Positions 54,199-63,166 of a stretch of 64,000 bases of DNA are shown piece by piece. Position 1 is the stretch's first letter. Every line of letters starts with the position of its first letter. The notes under the pieces are model-generated. The model saw only the letters and a program-made list of their open reading frames with translations, made no database searches and was not told the DNA's origin. Position numbers and translations under genes: made by a program. This DNA is from Parvibaculum sp. (GTDB taxonomy: Bacteria; Pseudomonadota; Alphaproteobacteria; Parvibaculales; Parvibaculaceae), in assembly GCF_019635935.1 (NCBI RefSeq), contig NZ_JAHBYN010000001.1:434001-498000 (forward strand). The letters run 5' to 3'.

Positions 54199-54346
54199 CG
54201 CCATCTCCCTCTACAGTTGACTTCGGTCATTATGAACCCGATTTGCGCGCCTCGCACATCAACCGGTGACGCGCGACGAAACGGCGCAGACGGAAAATGG
54301 CGGCCCGACAGGGCGAATCCCTTTGCCATCCCGCCGCGCTTTGGCT

Positions 54347-55648
54347 TCAGTCGGCGCTCGTCGCCTTCTTCAGCGGATCCTCGAGCGGCACCTGACCCTG
54401 TTCGGAAAAGCGCTTCCGCGCCGCTTCCTCTTCCTTTGTCCGCGATGCCTGATCGGTGATCTGACGGCCCAGCGCGACGACATTCGGAATCTCGTCGTCG
54501 GCCAGCGCCTTCATATACTGCTTCCGCTTCATCGCCTTTTCGATATAGGGCGCAAGCTCTTCCGCTTTCTTCTTCTGGCGCTCGTCCTCATGCTCCTTGA
54601 ATTCCGGCATGACATCGCGCGCGAACATTTCCAGCGCCTCGCAAATATGCTCATGCCGGTTGCGCCCGCCCTGCTGGATGAACGACACCTGATCGACGCC
54701 GGCCTCAGCAAAACCGCGCAGATGTTCGCGCATCTGCTCCGGCGTGCCGATGCCGCGATTGCCGCCTTCTTCCGGCAAATGCGGCCGCGCCTTCTCGAAG
54801 GCTTCCCAGATATTCGTGCGGCCCGGCTTGTGCTCGCCGAAAATATAATGATGACCGAGCGCGTAACCGAAGAAACGGAAGCCGTCCATGCCGCGGCGCT
54901 TGGCTTCCTCGGCATCCTTGTGCAGCGAGAAACCCGTCACCATCGCGATATTCGGATTGCAGGCATGACCGATCGGCACCGCCTCTTCCTTGAAGATCCG
55001 GTAATAGTCATCGACCCATTGCTTGGCTTCCGCCGGATCGACAAACGCAAATGTCAGCGCGCCGATGCCGAGCCGCGCCGCAAGTTTGATCGTCTCGCGA
55101 TTGGAGCAGGCGACCCAGAGCGGCGGGTGCGGCCGTTGCACCGGCTTCGGCACCACATTGCGGCACGGCATCGAGAAGAACTCGCCCTCATAGCCGGGAT
55201 AGGGATCCATCGCCATCATGTTGGCGCACTGCTCCACGGCCTCACGCCATTGCGAACGCTTCTGTTCGACCGGCACGCGGTAGCCGCCGAGTTCGAGCAA
55301 TGCCGAGCTTTCGCCGGTGCCCCATTCGACGCGCCCCTTCGACACAAGGTCGAGCGTCGCAATGCGCTCCGCCACACGCGCCGGATGGTTGTAGTTCGGC
55401 GGCATCAGCGTGATGCCGTGGCCGAGCCGGATATTCTTCGTGCGTTGCGAGCAGGCCGCGAGAAAAACTTCCGGCGCGGACGAGTGCGAATACTCCTCAA
55501 GGAAATGATGCTCGACTTCCCACGCATGATCGATGCCGATCTTGTCCGCGAGCTCCACCTGATCGAGCGCATCCTGAAAGAGCTTCAGCTCGTCGCCCTC
55601 ATGCCAGGGCCGCGGCAATTGATGCTCGTAGAAAATGCCGAACCGCAT
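54347..55648 (-). CDS. LLM-class flavin-dependent oxidoreductase
   Basis: 433-residue TIM-barrel oxidoreductase of the bacterial luciferase-like group: MRFGIFYEHQLPRPW, GHGITLMPPNYNHPARVAER and GRVEWGTGESS in the N half, and the flavin-site stretch GVDQVSFIQQGGRNRHEHIC later. The Lys/Glu-rich C-terminal 60 residues extend beyond usual length. Members are monooxygenases or F420/FMN oxidoreductases; cofactor and substrate are unclear. Last gene of the TetR-unknown-SDR-LLM block, 23 bp after the SDR gene. Confidence 0.87.
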   Translation of the reverse strand: MRFGIFYEHQLPRPWHEGDELKLFQDALDQVELADKIGIDHAWEVEHHFLEEYSHSSAPEVFLAACSQRTKNIRLGHGITLMPPNYNHPARVAERIATLDLVSKGRVEWGTGESSALLELGGYRVPVEQKRSQWREAVEQCANMMAMDPYPGYEGEFFSMPCRNVVPKPVQRPHPPLWVACSNRETIKLAARLGIGALTFAFVDPAEAKQWVDDYYRIFKEEAVPIGHACNPNIAMVTGFSLHKDAEEAKRRGMDGFRFFGYALGHHYIFGEHKPGRTNIWEAFEKARPHLPEEGGNRGIGTPEQMREHLRGFAEAGVDQVSFIQQGGRNRHEHICEALEMFARDVMPEFKEHEDERQKKKAEELAPYIEKAMKRKQYMKALADDEIPNVVALGRQITDQASRTKEEEAARKRFSEQGQVPLEDPLKKATSAD

Positions 55649-55671
55649 GACGCATCTCCCGTTCTTGTGTT

Positions 55672-56550
55672 CTAGTCGAATACCTTGATCCTGTCGGGCG
55701 TCTTGTAGCCGGAACCGGCAAGCGCCGGGCTCTCGGCCGCATGTGCAAAGGCCGCCTCGATGTTGCGCGCCCGCTCGGCAAAAAGCGGCGCCATGTCCGG
55801 ATGCGTAAAGATGTAGAGCTCACCCGCCTGAATGGCCTCCACGACCCGCGCGCCGACACGGTCGGGATCGAGGCCGCTCAGCACGAGATCGCGCGTCGAC
55901 GCCGCGCGCTCCGCATCGCGTTCGTCCGGCGGCGGGCCGAACCGCTCCTGCCGCGCCCGCGAGCTTTCATATATGCGCGTCCTGACGAAACCCGGACAGA
56001 GGACCGACACGCCGATATTTTCCGGCGCCAATTGCGCATGCCAGCCTTCCGACATACCCACCACGGCATATTTGGACGCCGTGTAAGGCTCCATGCCCGG
56101 TATCGAAATCATCCCCGCCATAGACGCGGTGTTGACGAAATGCCCGCCCTCGCCATGCGCACGGATATGCGGCAGAAAAGCTTCGGTGCCGTAAACGACG
56201 CCCATCAGATTGACGGCGATGGTCCAGTCCCAGTCGCCCGGCTTCAGCGTGCCGATGGGCCCGCCCGCGCCGACACCGGCATTGTTGCAGACGACATGCA
56301 CCTTGCCGAACGTCGCGACGGTTTCCTCCGCCGCGCGCTCCACCGATTTTCGCTCGGCGACGTCGCAGCGCACGCCCGCCGCCTTGATCTGCCGTTCCTT
56401 GAGTTCGGCAACCGCCGCCGCAAGGTCGTCCTCGTTGATGTCGCCCAGCATCACGTTCATACCGGCCGCGCCGAAAGCCCGCGCCATCGACAGCCCGATG
56501 CCGCTCGCGCCGCCCGTCACAAAGGCGGTCTTGCCTGCAAGCTCCTTCAT
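55672..56550 (-). CDS. Short-chain dehydrogenase/reductase
   Basis: 292 residues, classical SDR. Cofactor motif TGGASGIG (12-19), NNAG (89-92), catalytic Ser 143, Tyr 156 and Lys 160 (PYTASK). Asp 37 (LGDINED) after strand 2 favours NAD over NADP. The start overlaps the stop of the upstream gene (TGATG), so the two are co-translated. Probably oxidises or reduces a hydroxyl group on the substrate handled by the neighbours. Confidence 0.92.
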   Translation of the reverse strand: MKELAGKTAFVTGGASGIGLSMARAFGAAGMNVMLGDINEDDLAAAVAELKERQIKAAGVRCDVAERKSVERAAEETVATFGKVHVVCNNAGVGAGGPIGTLKPGDWDWTIAVNLMGVVYGTEAFLPHIRAHGEGGHFVNTASMAGMISIPGMEPYTASKYAVVGMSEGWHAQLAPENIGVSVLCPGFVRTRIYESSRARQERFGPPPDERDAERAASTRDLVLSGLDPDRVGARVVEAIQAGELYIFTHPDMAPLFAERARNIEAAFAHAAESPALAGSGYKTPDRIKVFD

Positions 56551-57590
56551 CACGCCGCCTTCCGGATGTCGTCGAGCGCATCGAATTCGGCAAAGAGCTT
56601 CGTTCCGTCCGGAGCCTGCGCCAACCCGCTGCGGATCGCCTCGCGCGTCTGCTCGCGGCCGAGATCGGCTTGCGTCACCGCATGCCAATGCACCATTCCT
56701 TCCCAGATCGGATCGATCAGCGCGCTGCCCTTGACGCGCGAACCGTCGACACCCTTGAAAGTGAAGCTGCGCATCTCGGAAATCGCGGTCTGCAGATAGC
56801 CGACATGAATGGCCTCGTCGGTCCGGATGCGTTCGACCATCTCGGCCGCGAGTTGCGCATCCGCCCGGCGGTCCGGAAATGCCTCGGGGTCGCGCATGAT
56901 CTCGCAGCAGAACGCGAAGAAGCTTTCGGCCCGCACTTCGATCATCAGCACATTCATCAACAGCAGGATCAACTGCTCGAAGCCCGCGGGCAGTTGCGGC
57001 ATCAACCGGCCCGTATCCGGCCTCCCGATGCTTGCCGGCACTTCCGGCATCGGATAACGGTCCTTGCCGAAGCAGAGGTCGCGCGCCGCGTACCACATCT
57101 GGTCATGCGCGCCATATTCGGGCGCCGCCGGATCGCCGCCCTCGTCGGCGCCATGCGCATAGAGCAAACCCTTGTGCAGGTGTCCGGTGCAGGTCTGCGA
57201 AATGTCGTCCTCGATGATCGACTGGAAATCCGGCGCATCGAGATCGCAAAGCAGCCGTCCTCGCGCCTCGATGACGCCGGTAATCGTCAGCGAATTCCAG
57301 AACGGAATGCCGACGCCATGACGCAGCAGGTATTTTTCCTGCGGAATATTGGGATAGTTGCCGCGCTTGAGAAGCTGCACCGTCGCATCGATCAGCGGAT
57401 AGCCGCGCGCTTCCAGCGCCGCCGCCCATGCCTTCACCGCCGGCCAGCGATGCAGCACCCGCGGGGAGACATAAGTGCCATCCGCCAGAAATCCGCCATG
57501 CAGCTTGTAGCCTGCCTCCACATGCGGCCGCGCATAATCGTGCGAGGCCATCAGCTCATCTCGCGTATATGAGAGCTTTGCCACTTTCAT
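56550..57590 (-). CDS. Unrecognised 346-residue protein with ferritin-like (di-iron) motifs
   Basis: No family recognised. Two regions look like halves of a four-helix carboxylate-bridged di-iron site: SIIEDDISQTCTGHLHKG (about 125-142) and EVRAESFFAFCCEIM (about 215-230) followed by ERIRTDEAIHVGYLQ (about 250-265, an E...DExxH pattern). Length and mostly helical, non-secreted sequence fit an oxygenase or oxidase. The gene has GGAGGA just before the ATG, follows the TetR gene after 30 bp and overlaps the SDR gene, so it acts with them. Di-iron assignment is inference from motifs alone. Confidence 0.75.
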   Translation of the reverse strand: MKVAKLSYTRDELMASHDYARPHVEAGYKLHGGFLADGTYVSPRVLHRWPAVKAWAAALEARGYPLIDATVQLLKRGNYPNIPQEKYLLRHGVGIPFWNSLTITGVIEARGRLLCDLDAPDFQSIIEDDISQTCTGHLHKGLLYAHGADEGGDPAAPEYGAHDQMWYAARDLCFGKDRYPMPEVPASIGRPDTGRLMPQLPAGFEQLILLLMNVLMIEVRAESFFAFCCEIMRDPEAFPDRRADAQLAAEMVERIRTDEAIHVGYLQTAISEMRSFTFKGVDGSRVKGSALIDPIWEGMVHWHAVTQADLGREQTREAIRSGLAQAPDGTKLFAEFDALDDIRKAA

Positions 57591-57620
57591 TTCCTCCGGT
57601 TCGGCCTCTTTTGCGGGCCG

Positions 57621-58313
57621 CTATTTCTTCAGTGCACGAACGAAAAGCCTGGTCATTCCGTCGATCAACGTGTCGCGGTCGAGCTTCTGGCGAAAGCCAT
57701 AGGCGCCGCCCTGCTTGATCGCGCCGACGATGAGATAGCCCGCAAGTCGGCTGTCGAGATCGGCAAGCGCCTCGCCGGTCGCCTTCCAGTGTTCGAGCGC
57801 CTTGATCCAGCTTTCCGCCCAGCGATCCGCCGGCATCTTCCGCCCGGTGTCGCCTTTCGACAGCACACTGACATCGGTCAGCGTCGCCGCCAGCACGCCG
57901 GGATTGGCGTCGGAATATTCGAAAATCGCCAGCAGGATTTCGCGGATACCGTCCTCGAGCGAATTCGCACCCGCCAGATGCGCTTCGAGGAACACTTCCA
58001 GTTCCTCGGCCGCCTCCTCGGTGAAGGCGAGGAAGCAATCGAGCTTGTCTTCGAAATGGAGGTAGAACGTGCCGTGGCCGACGCCGGCCTCGCGCGAAAT
58101 GTCCTGAGGCCGCGTCTCGTGATAGCCGCGCTCGACGAAGAGCTTGCGTGCCGCCGCCATCAGCTTGCGGCGGCTTTCCAGCTTGCGCCGGACCGCGCCG
58201 GTCACGCCGCCCTCCGCCTTCCCGGCGGTGGACGCGATTTCGGCTTCGTCATTTTCCAGGACGGCCGCTTCTGCGGCTTCTCGGGTCCCGGAGCCGGTTT
58301 CCTCCGTGATCAT
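57621..58313 (-). CDS. TetR-family transcriptional regulator
   Basis: 230 residues. An N-terminal helix-turn-helix (about 67-90: RPQDISREAGVGHGTFYLHF) follows an unusual 40-residue Glu/Ala/Thr-rich start. The rest is a ligand-binding helical domain (FLEAHLAGANSLEDGIREIL). It likely controls the block it heads; ligand unknown. The ATG is preferred over an upstream TTG, since a palindromic operator candidate lies at 58335-58347, where it would overlap the TTG version. Confidence 0.9.
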   Translation of the reverse strand: MITEETGSGTREAAEAAVLENDEAEIASTAGKAEGGVTGAVRRKLESRRKLMAAARKLFVERGYHETRPQDISREAGVGHGTFYLHFEDKLDCFLAFTEEAAEELEVFLEAHLAGANSLEDGIREILLAIFEYSDANPGVLAATLTDVSVLSKGDTGRKMPADRWAESWIKALEHWKATGEALADLDSRLAGYLIVGAIKQGGAYGFRQKLDRDTLIDGMTRLFVRALKK

Positions 58314-58334
58314 GCGGAAAGCGTTGCCCCGAAA

Positions 58335-58347
58335 TGACAAAATGTCA
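58335..58347. promoter_or_regulatory. Palindromic operator candidate before the TetR gene
   Basis: TGACA-AAA-TGTCA, a perfect 13-bp palindrome 22 bp before the TetR ATG. Probable binding site for autoregulation by the adjacent TetR protein. Confidence 0.5.
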
Positions 58348-58392
58348 ATAAACCCTGACGGCCTTTGTGGAGATTTTATGCAGCCGCCCGGC

Positions 58393-60732
58393 CTACTCCG
58401 CCGCCTTGCGCCCGCCTTCGATGATCTGCCAGAGCTTCAAAGGCGTCACCGGCATGTCGATTTCTTCAATGCCATAGGGCTTCAGCGCATCGATCACCGC
58501 ATTGATGAAGGCGGCCGGCGCGCCGACCGTCCCCGCCTCGCCCGCACCCTTAACGCCAAGCTCGTTCGATAGCGCCGGGAACTCGTTGTAGCTGACATCG
58601 AACGAAGGCACGTCGTCGGCGCGCGGCATCCAGTAATCCATGAACGAACCGGTCACGAGCTGCCCGGCCGCGTCGTAAAGCGCATGTTCGCCCATCGCCT
58701 GCCCGAGCCCCTGCACGATGCCGCCATGCACCTGCCCCGCCACGATCAGCGGATTGATGATCTGGCCGAAATCGTCGACCGCCGTGAACTTGACGATGCG
58801 GAACTGCCCGGTATCGGCATCGATCTCGACTTCGCAGATATGCGCGCCGTTCGGAAACGTGTTCTTGTCCTGCTTGTACTCGCCGTTGCCCGCAAGTTCA
58901 CCGAGATTGGCCTGCGTCGCCGCGATGCGCGCTACGGCGAAGAGATCGATCGTCTTGTCGGTTCCCGCCACCGCGAAAACCGGCTGGCCGTCGGCGCCGC
59001 GATATTCGATGTCGGCCTTGGCCGCTTCGAGCTCGTTGGCCGCAATCTCGCGCCCCTTCTCGATCAGCTTGTCGGAGGCATCCGCCATCGCGCCATTGGC
59101 GAGATAGAGCGCCTTCGATCCGCCGGTGCCCGCGCCGCCGGGCAGAATGTCCGAGTCGCCGAGATGCACCTTGATCTTCTCGGCATCGACGCCAAGCCGC
59201 GACGAGATGAGCTGCGTCCACACCGTTTCGTGGCCCTGCCCGTTGGTCTGCTGCCCGGTCCACACATGCACCATGCCATCCGCGCCATCGACGGCGACGC
59301 GCGCATAATCGGCCATGCCCGCCGCCGTGCGCTCGACATAATAGCTGATGCCGATGCCGCGCAGCTTGCCGTCCTTGGCCGCCGCCGCGCGCCGCGCCTC
59401 GAAGCCGTCATAATCGGCGCGCTTCATCGCATCGTCGAGATTGAATTCGAAATTGCCGGAATCGAAGGGCAGCGACGGCGGCGCGTTGAACGGCATCGCG
59501 CTTTGCGGCACGAAATTGCGCTTGCGCAACGCGGCCGGCGTGAGCCCGATCTCCTTCGCCGCCTTCTCCATCAACCTTTCGATGACATAGGACGCCTCCG
59601 GCCGCCCCGCACCGCGATAGGCGTCCACCGGCACGGTGTTGGTGTAGACGGCGCGCACATGATTATACATCGCCGGCACCACATAGACGCCGACATGCAT
59701 GCCGCGCGGCGCGAGCGAAGGAATGAACGGCCCGAACTGGCTCTGATAGGCGCCGAGATTGGCGATCGTGTCGACCTCGACGGCAAGGATCTTCCCGTCC
59801 TTGTCGAGCGCCAGCGCCGCCTCCGTCACATGGTCGCGTCCCTGGCTGTCGGTGACGAAACTGTCGGAGCGGTCGCCGACCCATTTGACCGGCCGCCCCA
59901 GCATCTTCGAGGCGAACAGCACCAGCGGATATTCGGGATAGACGAAAGTCTTCATGCCGAAGCCGCCGCCGACATCCTCGGTGATCACGCGCAACTTCTC
60001 GACCGGAATTTTCAGCGAATGCAGCGCGATGTTGTTGCGCATCCCGTGCACGCCCTGGCTCGCCGTGTAAAGCGTGTAGTGGTCGCGTTCCGCATCGTAG
60101 GCGCCGAGCGCCGCGCGCGGTTCCATCGCCGCGACGACGATTCGGTTGTTGACGAGCTTGATGCGCGTCACATGATGCGCCGCCTTCATCGCCTCGGCCA
60201 CCTCGTCGGCCTTGCCGATCGACCAGTCATAGGCAAGGTTGCTGCCGTTCTCCTCCCAGATCACCGGCGCATCCGGCGCAATTGCGCCCGCCGTGTCCGC
60301 CGTCGCCGGCAGGTCGTCGTAATCGACAATCAGCAGTTCCGCCGCGTCGCGCGCCTGCGCCGCCGTCTCGGCCACGACCATCGCCACCGTGTCGCCGACA
60401 TGGCGCACCCGGTCGCGCGTGATGAGATTGCGAACCGTCTTGAAGATCGGCGTGCCGTCCTTGTTCTTCAGCATGTCGGCGGCCGGCGAATAGACCGTGC
60501 CGAGCCCGGCCTTTTCCGCGTCCTCGCCCGTATAGACCGCGATCACGCCCGCCGCAGCCTTCGCATCCGATGTGTCGATGCCGGTGATCCGCGCATGGGC
60601 GCGCGGGCTGCGCACCATGAAGGCATGCGCCTGCCCCGGCAGCGACATGTCGTCGGCATAGCGACCCGCGCCCGTGATCAGTCGCAAATCCTCGACGCGC
60701 CGCGCCGGTTGCCCCACACCGAATTTCACCAT
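58393..60732 (-). CDS. Molybdenum hydroxylase large subunit (xanthine dehydrogenase/CoxL form II family)
   Basis: 779 residues. The Mo-pterin family start GVGQPARRVEDLRLITGAGRY, EDVGGGFGMKTFVYPEY (Mo-cofactor), and AYRGAGRPEASYVIERLM are typical; AYRGAGR marks the form II group, in contrast with AYRCSFR of true CO dehydrogenase. The active Glu lies in GVKGAGEAGTVGAP near the C terminus. The usual partners, an FAD subunit (CoxM type) and a 2Fe-2S subunit (CoxS type), are not adjacent. Likely a hydroxylase of an organic substrate. Confidence 0.9.
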   Translation of the reverse strand: MVKFGVGQPARRVEDLRLITGAGRYADDMSLPGQAHAFMVRSPRAHARITGIDTSDAKAAAGVIAVYTGEDAEKAGLGTVYSPAADMLKNKDGTPIFKTVRNLITRDRVRHVGDTVAMVVAETAAQARDAAELLIVDYDDLPATADTAGAIAPDAPVIWEENGSNLAYDWSIGKADEVAEAMKAAHHVTRIKLVNNRIVVAAMEPRAALGAYDAERDHYTLYTASQGVHGMRNNIALHSLKIPVEKLRVITEDVGGGFGMKTFVYPEYPLVLFASKMLGRPVKWVGDRSDSFVTDSQGRDHVTEAALALDKDGKILAVEVDTIANLGAYQSQFGPFIPSLAPRGMHVGVYVVPAMYNHVRAVYTNTVPVDAYRGAGRPEASYVIERLMEKAAKEIGLTPAALRKRNFVPQSAMPFNAPPSLPFDSGNFEFNLDDAMKRADYDGFEARRAAAAKDGKLRGIGISYYVERTAAGMADYARVAVDGADGMVHVWTGQQTNGQGHETVWTQLISSRLGVDAEKIKVHLGDSDILPGGAGTGGSKALYLANGAMADASDKLIEKGREIAANELEAAKADIEYRGADGQPVFAVAGTDKTIDLFAVARIAATQANLGELAGNGEYKQDKNTFPNGAHICEVEIDADTGQFRIVKFTAVDDFGQIINPLIVAGQVHGGIVQGLGQAMGEHALYDAAGQLVTGSFMDYWMPRADDVPSFDVSYNEFPALSNELGVKGAGEAGTVGAPAAFINAVIDALKPYGIEEIDMPVTPLKLWQIIEGGRKAAE

Positions 60733-60832
60733 CGACAGACCTCACGAGATGCAGATTGCGGATGCGATGCAGATGGCGTCTCGCCGCCCGCATTGCCAAT
60801 GAAAATTCGATGAAGCGCGCGCGTGCGCCGGA

Positions 60833-61606
60833 TCAGTGCCGGTAGGACGTGTCGATCCGGTCGAGCGTGCGCAGCAGCGCCGGCCAGGCGAGATTGCCGA
60901 TGCCGTGCTTCTTGTGGAACATGCCCTGCTCGGCGGTTTTCTCCGGCACGCCCTGGTTCGGCATGGTGAGCTTCACCCCGCCCGCCAGCGCGCGCACCTG
61001 CATCGTGCAGGCCCGCTCCAGGAAATAGAGCCGCAGGAACGCATCCGGGCAGCTCGCGCCCGCCGCCAGCAGCCCGTGATTGCGCAGGATCATGCAATGC
61101 TTGTTGCCAAGGTCGCGCACCAGCCGCTCGCGCTCGTCATGTTCAAGCGCGATGCCCTCATAGTCGTGATAGGCGAGATCTTCCAGCACCACCATCGCGG
61201 TCTGCGACAGCGGCAGCAATCCGTCCGCCTGCGCCGACACCGCCACCCCGTCATCCGAATGCGTGTGGATCACCGCATTGGCATCCGGCACCGACATATG
61301 CACGGCGCTGTGAATGGTGAAGCCGGCCGGGTTCACCGCGTAATCGGTCGGCATGACGATATTGCCGTCGAGATCGATCTTGACGAGGCTCGACGCCGTA
61401 ATCTCGTCGAAGCTCATGCCATAGGGGTTGATCAGGAAATGATGCTCCGGCCCCGGCACGCGCGCCGAAATATGCGTGTAGATGAGGTCGCTCCAGCCGT
61501 AATGCGCGACGAGCCGGTAGGTCGCCGCCAGATCGACGCGCACCTGCCACTCGTCCGCCGAAACCTGCTTGCGCACCGAAGCGCCGAAATCTTCCGCCAC
61601 CGACAT
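60833..61606 (-). CDS. Class II aldolase/adducin-family protein
   Basis: 257 residues. The zinc site of the fold is visible: HTHSDDGVAVSA and the later RNHGLLAAGASCPDAFL, with ITASSLVKIDLDGNIVMPT and FTIHSAVHM between. Members include fuculose- and ribulose-phosphate aldolases, but adducin-like proteins without known activity share these residues. ATG chosen with GGAAGG at 12 bp; a start seven codons earlier is less likely. 100 bp before the molybdenum hydroxylase gene. Confidence 0.85.
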   Translation of the reverse strand: MSVAEDFGASVRKQVSADEWQVRVDLAATYRLVAHYGWSDLIYTHISARVPGPEHHFLINPYGMSFDEITASSLVKIDLDGNIVMPTDYAVNPAGFTIHSAVHMSVPDANAVIHTHSDDGVAVSAQADGLLPLSQTAMVVLEDLAYHDYEGIALEHDERERLVRDLGNKHCMILRNHGLLAAGASCPDAFLRLYFLERACTMQVRALAGGVKLTMPNQGVPEKTAEQGMFHKKHGIGNLAWPALLRTLDRIDTSYRH

Positions 61607-61693
61607 GGGGCCCGCCTTCCTTCGCATGCTTGAAAACCGGATTCTCTGTTCCGGTCAGTCTGCCATGCGCGGCGGCACTCCGCAAACGCGGTC

Positions 61694-63103
61694 CTATTCC
61701 GCCGCCTTCGCCTGTGGAACCGGCGCCAGCACCTTGCCCGGATTGAGGATGTTCTTCGGGTCGAGTGTGCGTTTGAGGAGCCGCATCAGCGCCACTTCTT
61801 CCGGACTGCGCGACCAGTCGAGATAGGGCCGCTTCTCGAGCCCGATCCCGTGTTCGGCCGAAACCGATCCCTGCCGCTCGCGCAACTCGCCATAAACGAT
61901 CGCCTCGACGCCGCGCCGCGTCTCCGGCCCCGCATCGGGAAAGCGCCCCGGAATGACATGCAGGTTGCCGTCGCCGAGATGCCCGAACACCATCAGCGAA
62001 CTGCCGGTCCACTTGGCGGCCAGCGCATTCTTCACTTCGCCGATATAGCTCTCCATGTCGGCGATCTTGAGGCTGACATCGAAAGTGAACATCGGATAGG
62101 TGTGCACCACCTGCCCCACATCGTCGCGCAGCGCCCACATCGCGTCGCGCTCGGCCTGGCTCTTGGCGATCACCGCGTCCGAAATCATGCCCTCTTCCAG
62201 CGCCGCCATCATCGCCGCCTCGAAGCGCGCGCTGTCGGCTTCCTGGTCGCCGCCCAGCGACTCCACCAGCACATAATAGGGATGCCCATGCGCGATCACC
62301 GGCCGCCCCTTGGCCGGTTCGCTGGTCACGAGCTTGTAGAAATCCTCCCACATCACCTCGAAGGCCGACAGCGCGCCGCCGAGCGCGCGCTCCATATGCC
62401 GCAGGAACGCCGGCAACTGCGCGAAACTCTCGACCGCCACAAACCCCGTATCCTGCGACGCGGGTTTCGGCCGCAGCCTCAGCACCGCCCGCGTCACGAC
62501 GCCGAGCGTCCCTTCCGAGCCGATGAACATCTGCTTGAGGTCGTATCCGGCATTGTTCTTGATGAGCTTGTTCATCGACGTCATCACCGTGCCGTCCGCC
62601 AGCACGACTTCAAGTCCCAGCACCATGTCGCGCGTCATCCCGTAGCGGATCACGCGGTTGCCGCCGGCATTGGTGGAAATGTTTCCGCCGATGGTCGCCG
62701 AGCCGCGCGCGCCGAGATCGAGCGGAAACATCAGCCCCTTGGCTTCCGCCGCCTCGCACACCGTCTGCAGCACACAACCCGCCTGCACGCTCATCGTGCC
62801 GCCGGTCGCGTCGATTTCCTCGATCTTGTTCATGCGTTCGAGCGACAGCGCGATATGGCCTTGCGCCTCGCCGCCTTCGACAAGCCCGGTCTTGCCGCCC
62901 CACGGCACCACACCCTCGCCCGCCGCATGGCAAATCTTCAGCGCCTTCGAAACTTCCTCCGTCGATGCGGGCCTGAGCACGGCCGCCGGCACGCCGAGCT
63001 TGCTCCAGCCGCCGACTGCCTTCTCCTCCGCATCCTTGCCCGTCAGCACGCCCTGATCGCCCAGCGCCGCCTTCAGCTTTGCAATGAGATCGTCCGATGC
63101 CAT
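61694..63103 (-). CDS. FAD-linked oxidase (GlcD / D-lactate dehydrogenase-like)
   Basis: 469 residues of the VAO/PCMH flavoprotein family. FAD site: PWGGKTGLVEGGEAQGHI and DLGARGSATIGGNISTNAGG. C-terminal substrate and metal region: VFGHLGDGNLHVIPGRF and SVSAEHGIGLEKRPYLD. Oxidises a D-2-hydroxy acid such as glycolate or D-lactate; not the CoxM-type FAD subunit. ATG with GGGAGGATG upstream; an earlier in-frame start lacks similarity. 63 bp after glpK. Confidence 0.92.
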   Translation of the reverse strand: MASDDLIAKLKAALGDQGVLTGKDAEEKAVGGWSKLGVPAAVLRPASTEEVSKALKICHAAGEGVVPWGGKTGLVEGGEAQGHIALSLERMNKIEEIDATGGTMSVQAGCVLQTVCEAAEAKGLMFPLDLGARGSATIGGNISTNAGGNRVIRYGMTRDMVLGLEVVLADGTVMTSMNKLIKNNAGYDLKQMFIGSEGTLGVVTRAVLRLRPKPASQDTGFVAVESFAQLPAFLRHMERALGGALSAFEVMWEDFYKLVTSEPAKGRPVIAHGHPYYVLVESLGGDQEADSARFEAAMMAALEEGMISDAVIAKSQAERDAMWALRDDVGQVVHTYPMFTFDVSLKIADMESYIGEVKNALAAKWTGSSLMVFGHLGDGNLHVIPGRFPDAGPETRRGVEAIVYGELRERQGSVSAEHGIGLEKRPYLDWSRSPEEVALMRLLKRTLDPKNILNPGKVLAPVPQAKAAE

Positions 63104-63166
63104 GTCATCCTCCCGGGGATCATGTTCTTGTGCAGGACTATAGCGCGAAAGCGGCACCCGCGCGCC

